A stretch of DNA of 64,000 nt from Adiantum capillus-veneris (lineage: Eukaryota > Streptophyta > Polypodiopsida > Polypodiales > Pteridaceae): contig CM043950.1 of the NCBI GenBank assembly GCA_014529385.2, positions 150,538,945 through 150,602,944 of the forward strand, in the 5' to 3' direction. Below, piece by piece: positions 35,167 through 45,725 of the stretch (position 1 is the stretch's first letter; every line of letters starts with the position of its first letter). A model generated the notes under the pieces. It was not told the origin of the DNA. It was given only the letters and a program-made list of their open reading frames with translations, and did not search any database. Made by a program: the position numbers and the translations under genes.

Positions 35167-36416
35167 ATGGCATACTTTGAATATGTATTGAGCCATCTCA
35201 AAAAGAGATATCTAAAACAAGCTCATGTACAAACAACAGGTATCCATAATGCTAAAATGCAAACCTATCAGAGACTGATGCGACTTAGAGTGTATTGGAG
35301 TCACATGCAGAAAAGCGAACACGACTATGTTAGCTCATGTGCATGTGATCAACAAGCCAATTGAGCATGCTACACTCTTCAAGATAGCAACAACCCCCAA
35401 GTGGGCAAAGTATATTGTGGAGTACTTAGAGCAAGGTGTTTTACCAGAGAGCTTGAACCGAGCCAGATTACGATCTATTCAACAAGAAGCCAAAAACTAT
35501 GCCATTTTTTAAAACCACCTTTATCGAAAAGGAATAGATGAGACCTTAAGAATATGTACTGCCCAGAACATGAGTACCTGCCCATTCTTGAGCAAGCTCA
35601 CACAAGTCCAGCTAGAGGACAATTTTTGAAAGACAAAATCGTAAAAGCAATACTCCTAGCAGGGATATGGTGGCCTACAATGTTCCTGGATTATGAGAAT
35701 TACGTGAAACAATGTGACGCTCGCAACTTATTAAAGTACCGGCAAGATGTGATGACATGCCACTATGACCAATCATAGGAGCACTTGCTTTTGCCAAATG
35801 GGGAATAGACTTTGTAGGGCCTATCTCACCAGTGACATATAGAACACAAGCTCAATATATTATTATCATGGCAAAGGATTATTTGACCAAATGGGTTGAG
35901 GCTAAAGCAACACAAAGGAATGATGCTAGAACCACAACACAATTCTTATATGAGAGCATTTTGATGCGGTATGGCCTTCCGATTGAAATTGTGAGTGATC
36001 ATGGCACTCATTTCATCAATGATATGGTTAATTTTTTGTTGCATGAATTTATGATACTTCATGCTAAATCAGCTCCATATCACCCTCAAGTCGATGGACA
36101 AACCAAGAGCACCAACAAAGTATTGTGTACATCGCTCACAAAGATTGTCAGTGAATCTAGATCAGATTGGGTACTAAAGCTACATTAAGTCATATAAGGA
36201 TATTGGGTAGCTTATAGAATGCCACAAAATACAAATCCTTTCAATTTAGTGCTTGGGATAAATGTTATACTTCTTGTGGAATTCTTGATTCCTACATTAC
36301 GTGTAGCTCAAAACCTCGGATGGATGGACATGAGTTCTCTGGAATACTAAACCAAATAATGTAGTTGGACAAGACAAGACTTCAGTTGGTTATAGCTATG
36401 TATGTGCAAAAATGAT
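35167..36416 (+). pseudogene. Ty3 pol relic (RNase H end and integrase), left part, host of the large insertion
   Basis: Successive plus-strand frames give KIATTPKWAKYIVEYL (RNase H/integrase linker), GIWWPTMFLDYENYVKQC (zinc region), MAKDYLTKWVEAKA (first Asp), IVSDHGTHFIND (second Asp), and YHPQVDGQTKSTNK, where the usual Glu is Lys. The relic stops at 36,416 at the LTR of the large element and continues, in the same frame, at 49,913. Confidence 0.85.
36412..36416. repeat. Target site duplication atgat, left of the large element
   Basis: Pairs with atgac at 49,913-49,917 (four of five bases). Confidence 0.8.
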
Positions 36417-36637
36417 TGTCAAGGCTAGGGACTTGCTACGCGCCGTGTCCGAGCCACAAAGGCTCCTACCACACAGTCATACAACAGACAAGCTCACAAG
36501 GAAGAACGGTGTGTCACTCACCTTCCTGCGTAGTTGCGAATGAAGGATTCCTGCGCCGCGAAGAAGAGGGAGACGCCGCGCTCAACCGCCTCGCCGCCGT
36601 CGTGCCGCCGTAACGCTCGATCGCACACACACTCTCA

Positions 36638-36715
<78 letters not shown>

Positions 36716-37018
36716 CACAAGGAGATGGTGAAGGAGAAGGTGGAGATGGAGCAAGAGCAGCTTCTATTGCACAACGAGAGAATGACTCAATTTTAGGTTT
36801 AATTGGCTTTTATGTGAGCTCACCCCATTCACACTTGGGCGCCCATGCTTAGCCAACTAACCCTAGCATGTTCGTGTTAGAGTGCGCCTCTCATCGGCGA
36901 TCACTCTACCTTTCCCTATTGGACCGACAAGCCCGGTGCCTGACTCTACTTAAATAAATAATACGGTTACAGTGTCCGTCGTAGGCGATAGGGTGTCCGT
37001 GAGCCACGAGGGTTAACA
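36417..37018 (-). repeat. 3' LTR of the large element, 602 bp
   Basis: Plus sense tgtcaagg...ggttaaca. It contains (CT)n and (CA)n at 36,636-36,718, which account for most of the 42-bp length difference from the other LTR. Confidence 0.95.
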
Positions 37019-37021
37019 TTG

Positions 37022-37032
37022 CCCCCCTTCCT
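37022..37032 (-). promoter_or_regulatory. Polypurine tract (LTR-proximal)
   Basis: Minus strand AGGAAGGGGGG, three bases from the LTR. It primes plus-strand DNA synthesis in such elements. A second copy lies at 38,939-38,949. Confidence 0.85.
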
Positions 37033-38938
37033 GATGTAGATTCCGTCCTCGGAATCTATTGAGTTGAAGCTTGGTATGTCCATGTTGTAGAGCATCTAGA
37101 TTTGAATCTACAAGGCAAAGTCACTGTTTTAGCAAGCGGAATTATATTGCCATAAATCATGAGGGGAATGTAAAGTACATGTGGAAATGAGTAAATGCAA
37201 GATTATGAAATGTTAGACTGCCATTAAGAACAAATAAATTGCACTTTGAGTAAATTAATTAATCAAGAGTTTTGAGCTTATGGGTGAGTCTATCAATTAG
37301 TTAGCTATGACTAAGGTTAAAACAACTACTCTAGTACTAGCTAAGCTAAGAAGATTATCTAAATGCAAGATTCCCTAATTATGCTTTTCAGCTTTGATTA
37401 GCCAACTCGCTCTCACAACTGCAAACAAAAGCTTGAAATGTGAACTGTAAGCTCAATGGAAGTCTTTTAATTTTTTTTAATTTTTTTAATTTTTTATTTT
37501 TTTAATACTTTTTTACTTTGGGTCACAATCATGTGACGTGTGTGCTTATTTTGTATGTCCGGGGTTTTTTGCTTCTCAAGGAAAAGCGCCCACACTGGGA
37601 ACCTCTAGGGCTCTAGTACCATGAACAATACATGTGAGTGAAGTACCAATTCAAGCCAGGATTTCTCTTCCAGCATAAGATTTTTCATTTGTGGCACTTA
37701 TGTTTTTTTTTTTTTTTGCTTCCATTTCCTTGGTATTCGCACTAGTGTTTTTTGTTGTTTAAGTGAGCGAGCCTTTCTCTGCCTAAAACATTCCTAAGGT
37801 CTCAAATACTCGGATAATTTTATTAGCTAGGCCTAGTGGTCAAGTAAATGAGTTAACCTAAAGTCACGGTCTCCTAATCTCCAGGCTCATCCATAAGATT
37901 AAACTGGAGTTCAATCAACTTAAGCAAAGACAAATTTATACATCTATAATGGCAGATAACAATCATAACTATTGCACTCAAACAAAGCATGAAAAATCAT
38001 TATTAGCAATTACACATATCCACCAACATGAATCATGGAAAGTAGTACACCTCGAGGTATGGAGTGGCTCATTTTGTTGAAGCAGATGTCCTCAGCCATG
38101 TGGATGGAGATCCATATAAGTCCTACCTAACACATCCAAAAACAGGCACTATACCTCTAGGAGGCATGTTAGTGTGAAAAATTAAAACTCCTAAAAAACA
38201 AACTCAAAACACAATCTAGACCCCTAACCTACCTATCTGTCACCCCTTTTAGAATCAAGGAAAGAGGATATTATATAAACCGGGTGGCCACCCTAAGGCT
38301 AGGCCTCTATCCTCATCATCTAGATAAATAAAATTGTTGTCCGTGAGGCCATAGTCTTCCTCGGTCTCTATTAGTTCCTCTTAATCATCCTCTTGTGCAA
38401 GCATGCTAATCAAGAACCTCGCGATGCGTGGATACTCATCTTGTGCAAAAGAATAAGCATGTGCCACTGGAGACACATTCGCTACTGGGTAGGGATCACT
38501 AGTTAGCCATAGACGTATCAGCCATTCTAACTCCTCAAAATTTCTCTCACATGCAAGTCTCTCTATCAAATCCCATTCGCAAGAAAGTATAGGGTAGCAT
38601 ACGTAGAACACTTGAGGAAAAGACAAAGGGTACCTTTCATCAAAAATAGAAGTGCATGCCTCTGGTGAAGTAGCCATTTCTGACAATACAGATAGATTTG
38701 GTTAGGCCTTTAAAACATAAGAGTTGTTTTTGTGTGTTGCTTGAATTGACACGGTGAATTTGGACTTATATGTAAGATCTGATAGGGTGCTCTCTCGTTG
38801 CTAGTCGCTCTTGCTCTTTACTATTTTTGTTTTTTGTGAGTATAAGGCTATATATATACATTCCCTAAGATTGGAATTGAGAGGTCAGGGAGGAAGGTTG
38901 AGAGGGGAGCGAGTGAATGATTGATGTTAGCAAACGCT
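37033..38938 (-). other. 1.9-kb 3' region between two polypurine tracts
   Basis: AT-rich and mostly non-coding, with T-rich runs near 37,470-37,510 and 37,708-37,720. It holds one 101-codon ORF. The position matches where Athila-type elements carry env-like ORFs, but nothing here resembles an envelope protein. Confidence 0.6.
38381..38686 (-). CDS. Small ORF of unknown function in the 3' region
   Basis: 101 codons starting MSEMATSPEACTS and ending AQEDD. It is acidic and aromatic-rich, without signal peptide, membrane segment or zinc motif. I do not recognise a family. It sits on the same strand as gag-pol, about 400 bases downstream of the pol stop. Its uninterrupted state is notable beside the stop-ridden gag-pol, but at this length chance is possible. 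Confidence 0.35.
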   Translation of the reverse strand: MSEMATSPEACTSIFDERYPLSFPQVFYVCYPILSCEWDLIERLACERNFEELEWLIRLWLTSDPYPVANVSPVAHAYSFAQDEYPRIARFLISMLAQEDD

Positions 38939-38949
38939 CCCCCCTTCCT
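38939..38949 (-). promoter_or_regulatory. Second, internal polypurine tract
   Basis: The minus strand reads AGGAAGGGGGG, identical to the LTR-proximal tract. Flanks are also shared (ATCTAC before, a TAAC-ending phrase after). It lies about 145 bases beyond the pol stop. Confidence 0.7.
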
Positions 38950-39092
38950 TGGGTAGATCATACCTTTTGGAATGAGGTCGTCACCTTTTCAAACCAATTG
39001 TTCCAAGTTGTTATGGGTGAAGGCTTTAACCAATATTTTTCGACCGCCCTATGCGTTTCATCTAGTTGCAAGGGTGGTAAGGTACTCTCCCA

Positions 39093-42068
39093 TTATTTTA
39101 TTTGCAACATTGTTGAAGGTGGTGAACTTACCCCGGGAGGTGCAAACTCTTTCGTGCTTGTATGGATATGTACAGTGGTAGGTGGAGGTTGTGTCGAAGC
39201 TTCTATTTGCGTATAGGAACTACATGAAGAGCAAGAAGCTTCATTTGATTTCCCTATTCCTGAGCTAGGTGGAACAAATCGTTCTTTCTTTGGTACCCAA
39301 ACTAGCTCTAGAGCGGGTGTGTAACATTCCATGATTTTTTCCTTTCCGCGATTTTCAATTTGTTTTGGAGCCACAAGATTGGGTTTACATGGGCCAGGTG
39401 ACAGGTAAGAGTACACTTTACGTTTGGGCACCGAGATTTGATCATTTCCTTCATAGTATCCTTGGGCTTCCAATAGTCGTTTAGGAATCCAATGCAACGT
39501 TTCTTTACATTTCTTGGAGTGAGTGGGACGGTTCTTACGAGGTTTCCGTTTTTTTGCATCAACTATGCTCACTACAGAAGCTTTAGGGACCCACTTGTAT
39601 GTTTTCTCTGTTATATTAGGATGGTTCTTGTGTGTCTCAAGCTTTCTTTCAACTACATCAGTTGAAGCTCTAGAGAGTTGGGCTATGGGGAAGTATGGTT
39701 CAACCTCCTGGACATGCAATGTCTTGGGTTTTATTTCCTTAGGCAATATCTCAGGGACTATGGCTTGAGTGGTAGGGATAAGAGTTGGTTTTTGCGTTGT
39801 AACACCCCCAGTCCCCCAATCAATAGTGCATTTGGTGGCTATCATCCACGTGCAGCCTAGGTTTATATTACCCTCCATAGTTCCAGTAGGCATGACCAAA
39901 AAGTCTTGAGCTACAATTCCATTGTCATAACTGACAGAAGTGTGCCAGATTCCAAAAACCGTAGTTTTTTTCTTGTTGACACCCTTGACTTGGATAATAC
40001 TCTCAGATAGAGGTGGCTTCCCTAACTGACACCACACCCCATAGGATAGCAGATTATATTTAGCACCCGTGTCCAATAAGGCGTTATATAGCACTTTTCC
40101 ATAGGCACTATTTAACTCAATAGGGTATCGTAGAGGTGTGTCAGAGTCCAACCCATCCTCTTCGATTTCCACGTGGAATGCGTTTGTGACTCCAAGGTTA
40201 GCCTCTCGTTTTTGTCTTATACGTTGTTGTCGCTCCTTAGCCTCAGCTTGAGCTTGTATCTTCTTTAACTCGGTTTGTGCTTTGGCGGCCTTCTTTTGAT
40301 GAATGGCCCGTAGTTCTTCTTGGCTTAAAGGATCATAATATCTTTTGAATTTACTCCCATTGAGGAATCCAATGGTTTCAACTCCATCAAGAGTTTCCAC
40401 ACGAAGGGTACCTTGTGGAGTAATTTCACATACTCTATATGGTCCTTTACCAGCATATTTCAACTTTTTCTTCTCTTTACGTACTCCATACATAAGGATT
40501 TTATCACCAACTTTGATGTCCTTGTCCTTCACATGGCGATCAAACCACTTCTTTCTCCTATCCTTTTCCACAAGAGCATTTTGCACAGCCAACTGTCTCT
40601 CTTCGTCTAGTTTTTCTAAGATATACAAACGCTCGGTTAAGGGGTTACCATTCCATCCTTCCTGTGAAGCTACCCTAAGACTAGGAATGACAAACTCCCA
40701 AGGCATAACCGCTTCTTGGCCGTATACCATTTTGAATGGCGTACAATTAATAGCCACTTTATAAGCAGTACGATAAGCCCATAGAGCAGATGTCAACTTC
40801 AAATCCCAATCAGTGCGATGAGCTTCTACCGTCTTGGTTAAAATAGAGATTAGAGTCTTGTTGGTGCTCTCGGCTTGTCCATTAGCTTGCGGGTAATAAG
40901 GTGTAGACTTATGGTGGGATATCATAAAGGTCGTGGTAAGCTCTCTTATTACCTCATTTATAAAATGGGTACCATTATCACTAACAATTTCAAAAGGGCA
41001 ACCAAATCTTGTGATAATGTTCTCAAAAAGAAACTTAGCTGTTGTCCTCGCGTCAGCTTTTTGTGAAGCCTTAGCTTCAGCCCACTTTGTTACATAGTCC
41101 GTAGCAACTAGAATATATCGAGATTGAGTGTTGCAAGCTGCGGGACTAATTGGACCTACAAAGTCTAAGCCCCATTTTTCAAATGGTTGGGTTACTTTAA
41201 TAGGATGTAAGGGAATTCTGTCTTTGCGTTGTGTGGTCTTGTAACGTTGGCACTCATCACACCCTTTTGTAAAAAGTGATGCATCCTTAAATAAAGTTGG
41301 CCACCAATAGCCTGATTGCAGCACCTTTCTAGCAGTTAGGTCTCCTGAAAAATGTCCTCCTGCTATGCCCATATGTGCTTCTTGCAAGATATACAAATAT
41401 TCATCCTCGTGGGCACAACGCCTAAGAATATCATCCTTGCCTAATCTATACAGAGTTCTGGCAATCAAACAATAGGGTTCACATTCTTTTACTAGCCTTC
41501 GAGCGATATCCTTACGAAGTTCCTTGGGTGGAAAACCATTAACTAAAAAGTTAACAATGTTCTCACTCCATTCAGGCATAGTCTCAACTATGAATAGGGA
41601 AGTATCGGGTAATTCATCATCAACTCCTGTAGGGGCTTCACCATTGGGTATGCGAGACAAATGATCAGCCATGACGTGCCTTTTACCGGGTCTCACTACA
41701 ATCGTGAAATCAAACTCCAGAAGAATTAACAACCATCGTGTGATTCTTCCTGTGGAGCATGGCTTGTTTACCAGATACAGCAACGCTTGATGATCCACAT
41801 AAAATACAAACTTGTTTGCCAGAAGGTAGTAGCGAAATTTCTTTACTGCATAAACCATTGCCAAACCTTCTCGCTCTGTAGTGGTGTAGTTCCTTTCAGC
41901 ATCGTTCAATTGACGGCTTGCAAAGCTAATGGGATAGTCCAATTTATGTTCTCCTGGTTGAGTGAGAACACACCCAATAGCAAAGTTTGATTCATCAATA
42001 TGCACATGGAAAATGACATCCCAATTAGGTGTCCTTAAAATCGGAGCACTTGCTAGTGTTTTCTTCAA
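39093..42068 (-). CDS. RNase H - integrase - second retropepsin-like domain of the large element
   Basis: 991 open codons. RNase H covers 1-140 with D25, D92 and D135. The integrase zinc site is H232, H239, C270, C273. Its core has D324, D364 and E400, an exact D-D-35-E spacing, followed by GPY at 542-544. A Lys/Gln/Ala-rich helix (about 583-625) leads to residues 645-755, which read as a retropepsin: NALLDTGA with catalytic Asp 666, LLSYGVWCQLGKPPL, FGIWHTSV, DFLVMP, then LGCTWM and CTIDW near the end. The tail to 991 is basic and Pro/Ser/Thr-rich. No stop interrupts integrase and this domain. Upstream it continues the RT frame across a TAA at 42,072. Ty3 proteases are normally N-terminal to RT, so this placement is exceptional. 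Confidence 0.9.
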   Translation of the reverse strand: MKKTLASAPILRTPNWDVIFHVHIDESNFAIGCVLTQPGEHKLDYPISFASRQLNDAERNYTTTEREGLAMVYAVKKFRYYLLANKFVFYVDHQALLYLVNKPCSTGRITRWLLILLEFDFTIVVRPGKRHVMADHLSRIPNGEAPTGVDDELPDTSLFIVETMPEWSENIVNFLVNGFPPKELRKDIARRLVKECEPYCLIARTLYRLGKDDILRRCAHEDEYLYILQEAHMGIAGGHFSGDLTARKVLQSGYWWPTLFKDASLFTKGCDECQRYKTTQRKDRIPLHPIKVTQPFEKWGLDFVGPISPAACNTQSRYILVATDYVTKWAEAKASQKADARTTAKFLFENIITRFGCPFEIVSDNGTHFINEVIRELTTTFMISHHKSTPYYPQANGQAESTNKTLISILTKTVEAHRTDWDLKLTSALWAYRTAYKVAINCTPFKMVYGQEAVMPWEFVIPSLRVASQEGWNGNPLTERLYILEKLDEERQLAVQNALVEKDRRKKWFDRHVKDKDIKVGDKILMYGVRKEKKKLKYAGKGPYRVCEITPQGTLRVETLDGVETIGFLNGSKFKRYYDPLSQEELRAIHQKKAAKAQTELKKIQAQAEAKERQQRIRQKREANLGVTNAFHVEIEEDGLDSDTPLRYPIELNSAYGKVLYNALLDTGAKYNLLSYGVWCQLGKPPLSESIIQVKGVNKKKTTVFGIWHTSVSYDNGIVAQDFLVMPTGTMEGNINLGCTWMIATKCTIDWGTGGVTTQKPTLIPTTQAIVPEILPKEIKPKTLHVQEVEPYFPIAQLSRASTDVVERKLETHKNHPNITEKTYKWVPKASVVSIVDAKKRKPRKNRPTHSKKCKETLHWIPKRLLEAQGYYEGNDQISVPKRKVYSYLSPGPCKPNLVAPKQIENRGKEKIMECYTPALELVWVPKKERFVPPSSGIGKSNEASCSSCSSYTQIEASTQPPPTTVHIHTSTKEFAPPGVSSPPSTMLQIK
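39804..40136 (-). other. Second retropepsin-like domain (DTGA) after integrase
   Basis: The catalytic codon GAC of DTGA is at 40,071-40,073. Order and spacing of hydrophobic-DTGA, a central G..xV strand, DFLVM and LGxxWM...DW follow the retropepsin pattern. It is clearly different in sequence from the upstream protease, so it is not a recent duplicate. Confidence 0.75.
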
Positions 42069-42071
42069 TTG

Positions 42072-42725
42072 TTAATAGGCCTGGTCACACTCTTCAGTCC
42101 ATTTAAATTCAATGAGAAGCTTGTACAAAGGACGTGCTATCTCAGCGAAAAATAAAATAAACCGTCGATAATAACCCACATGTCCCATGAACCTTTGAAC
42201 TCCCTTGTAATTGGTTGCTAGTGGTAACTCTAGAATCACTTTAATTTTGCTCTCATCGGTCGAGATACCATTCTTAGATACTATATGCCCTAAAATAACT
42301 CCATGCTTGACCCAAAATTGGCATTTGAACGGGTTCAATGAGATACGATATAACCTACACTTTTCAAACACCTTCCGCAAACATGATAGATGTTCTTTCC
42401 AAGAAGAGTAAACACAAAGGTCGTCTAAGAAAGCTTCACAAAACTCTCTCAAATATTATTTAAAAGCAGTGTTTATTAATCGTTGGAATGTAGCAAGGGC
42501 ATTTGTTAAGCCAAAATCCATCACACGAAATGCAAACACACCAAATTCTGTGATGAAGGAAGTTTTAGCTTGGTCCTCTAGCGCTATCGTGATTTGGTTG
42601 TAGCCTGAGTACCCATCTAGAAAGCTATAAGCTTCCTTGCCTGCAACTCTTTCGAGTACATGTTCGGAATATGGTAGGGGGTAATGGTCTCTTCTAGTAG
42701 CTGCATTAACTTTTTTGAGGTCCAC
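42072..42725 (-). pseudogene. RT core of the large element, split by a stop
   Basis: Two open parts (42,456-42,725 and 42,072-42,452) in one frame. The first has DLKKVNAATRRDHYPLPY and FRVMDFGLTNALATFQ, where MPFGLTNAPATFQ is usual. The second has FLDDLCVYS, the active site, and FVKH/HIVSKNGI thumb phrases. TAA at 42,456 and TAA at 42,072 break it, and a TGA at 42,726 sits where a Cys codon is expected (RVCVD). RT is therefore not made in full. Confidence 0.88.
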
Positions 42726-44576
42726 TCACACCCTGAGTTTCCCATTCTTTTTTGGCACGATAACTATTGGAGACACCCATTCAGAGTGTTCAATAGGATA
42801 TATGAACCCACATTTGATAAGCTTTTCTAGTTCTTCTTGAATGATCTTTGCGTACTTAGGATTCATCGGGTAGGGTCTTTGTTGTACGGGCTTCGCAGTG
42901 CTAATCATAGGGATTGTATGTTGGACCACAGAAGGTGGAACACCTTTCATATCATGGTATGTCCAAGCGAATACGTCCTTGAATTCCTTGAGAAGCTCTT
43001 TGAGGACCGCCTCTTCAACTTCTGTGAGGTCTTGGGCAATAAAAACAGGTTTTGATTCTTCACCGGGGTCAGCTAATTCTATTTCTTTAACTATTGTCGG
43101 ACCATCATAGATTCCATTATTCCCATCGATAGGTATTCTTTGGGCTTTAGTGTACACAACCTTTGCTTCCCCCGTGGTGTAAGATTTGAAATGTTCTGGT
43201 GCAGGATGCAAGTCTGTGGATTCTGGTTGTGCTTTGGTCTGTGCTTCTATTTCTACTTTCTTGTGTTGTCGAGCTAACTCTTGGTTTTGACGCCTCCTTG
43301 CAGTGCGGCTCAACTTTGGCTTGTCTATGATCTCTAATTGGGCTATGTCATGGGGTCGTGGTCTACACCACATAACATTTTGGAGATATTCACCCCAATC
43401 GTCTACCAATTTTCCATGAGCATCACATGCTCCTATATAACTGAGCCATTCTGCTGAGGATCTCTTCTTTTTTATCCTAGCACGTACATTGGCTCGATAT
43501 CGATGCCTCTTAACATTTTTCTTTTTCTTATTTGAGACCTGCTTTTGATTTGCATTTAGATCTGGCTCACTAAAGGAGTCCTCGTTGGTGTCCTCTTCAC
43601 TCTCAGAGGAGCTATCATGGGTTGATGTGCTCGGTCCTTCCGAATGTTTTGACTCTGAACTTGCTCCACTCTTTAATTCATGAGATTCAGAATCCGTTTC
43701 ACTCTGGGAGTCAGTGTCTGAGTCGTGTTGGTCAAAGTCTTCTATTGAGCTATCGGTGTCACTGCCAGATTGGTCTACAATTTCCTTGCCCTTAGAAGAT
43801 GCATGTATGGCACTTATCATGTTCAGAGGTGCAATTTGTGGTACCTCTTCCCCCTCTGGTGTGACCCAAGTGGTTCCTCTATTTCCCCAGGTATCTATGG
43901 TTGCAGCTAGGTGTACCCAGTCTACGTTGTCTGATTCCGTTATATCCGGTAACACATCCATGCAAGGAGAATCTTGGCCAATGTCTGTATCCTTCTTACA
44001 AGTGTAACAATATTGTAGTGGGGCCGAGTGAACTGTGGTGTCAGAGAGATGATCAATAATGGCTTTACTCCCTAAGGGGTGTACCTTACCAGTCACCAAA
44101 TCCACTCTAAGGACAGAGTCTTGGAATTGCAAATAGACATGATTTTTAGACCAATCATGAACCATTTGTGCTTCCCTCATGAATGGTCGTCCTAAAATCA
44201 TTTCATATGACATAAGGTGTTTAGAGAAATCCATTACAATGAACGTATGTCGTACCTTGTGTCCTAGAACTTTGATCCTAAGATCCTTGAGCATCTCCAT
44301 AGGTTTGGCTATGGTACCATTTGCCATCTTTACCACAATGTTAGTAACACTGAGGCGGGGTTTTCCCATGGATTCCCAAAAATCTTTTGTAACGATGCTA
44401 ACTCCTGCACCACCATCAAGAATTCCCTTTATAGTTAATCCCTTGGTAGTGATGGGTAGGGTCGCATTAGACTCGTCGCCTTCAAAATACTGCCCTAATT
44501 CGTTAATGGGTACCTCGATCACAGACTCGTGTCCATCTAAGTCAAGTGATTGCACATGATTTTCCTCATCAATCAT
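42726..44576 (-). pseudogene. Protease, long acidic linker and RT start of the large element
   Basis: 616 codons. Retropepsin at about 40-150 has GILDGGAGVSIV (D54, with G in place of T/S), MILGRPFM and VHDWSKNHVYL. Residues 150-500 form an unusually long linker with Ser/Asp/Glu runs (SDTDSSIEDF, ESEEDTNEDS) and a basic patch. RT begins near 520 (LKEFKDVFAWTY, PYPMNPKYAKII, GFIYPIEHSEWVSP). The frame ends with TGA after GKLRV. It continues the gag frame across TGA at 44,646. Confidence 0.85.
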
Positions 44577-44645
44577 AATCGAGTCAGGCCTATTTGGTTG
44601 CGCAAACTGCGGTAATCCCGTTCGTAGCTCTCCGTTAAGGAATGC

Positions 44646-45725
44646 TCAAAGTGCAAGGAATAACTCAGGATCTCCATACAGCTTTGCTATGATCGTGGTT
44701 CGGACCTCAGAAGACATGAAGTCCACTAGTTTGGCAACATTCATTGGCATTTTGCAGGGTGTAGGTCCTTGACTAGGAACTGGTGAGGATGGAATCTCAT
44801 ATTCCTCAATGGGATCAGGTATTCCTTCGTTAAACATCCTTTCCAACAAGAAGGGTGTATGCTCACTTTCTGATGTCCCGTCCTCACTCCCTTCTTGGAT
44901 GATACTAGATATGGCTAACGGTCTATGGTTCATGTGGGGTGGATGAACTTGCGTGGGAAACACTGTGTCATGAATTTTGACATGCATGGGTTCTGGTTCT
45001 AGTTTCCTTTGAGTCTCCTCCACTAAACCTCTTAGATGTTTCACCTGCTCAATCTCGTCTACTGGGTTTGGGTACGTCCCAATCTTCTTTTTACGATTCT
45101 TCCCTTTTTGCCCGTGCGGTTTATCTTGGGGGTCTTGGATTGGATTTGGAAACACTTGTGGTGTTTTCAGAGGCTCTTTATGGTTTTCTCTTATTCGGTT
45201 TTCATTTGGTTCCATGTTACGGTTTTCTTGGTCGGTCTTTCCCTTTGTGGTATTGGTTCTAGTCTCCATTGTCTCGATTGAATCTGAATCATCCTCGAGG
45301 TCATTCATATACACGGGGTCATCTCCTGTTCCTATGTTTGTTTTGGAACTTGGCTTTGAATTTCCCGTATTCTGCGACCTCTTCCTTCGTGTCTTCTTTT
45401 TCTTTGCTTGGATAACTGACGCGGTATCTCTCTCTTCGAGGATATGGCCTGGCCCTTGAAGCATGGACTGTGTAATCGCATAAGCGGGTGCGACGGGTGG
45501 TATTGGCGATGTCACACTAGCAATTTCGACCAAATTTAGTGGTGTGATTTTAGGCGCATTTGGGTTATAGGGGCATTGGGCAATCAAGTGATCTATGCCA
45601 CAACGATTACATGTGAGTATTGGCATTGCAGACATGCTCCTTTGATTCATTTGCATCTGTGCAGCATTCTTTTGCAGCCTAATAGGGCACTCCGCTGCCC
45701 GATGTGGTCCACCACACTCGTAGCA
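44646..45725 (-). pseudogene. gag C-terminal part with zinc knuckles 3 and 4
   Basis: It follows the TAA at 45,726 in the same frame. The first Met is at 45,656, but the frame is open from 45,725, where the third knuckle (CYECGGPHRAAEC) begins immediately. The fourth (CNRCGIDHLIAQC) follows 30-odd residues later. Both have CX2CX3HX4C spacing instead of CX2CX4HX4C. The rest is Lys-, Pro- and Glu-rich linker. It ends at a TGA (44,646). Confidence 0.75.
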
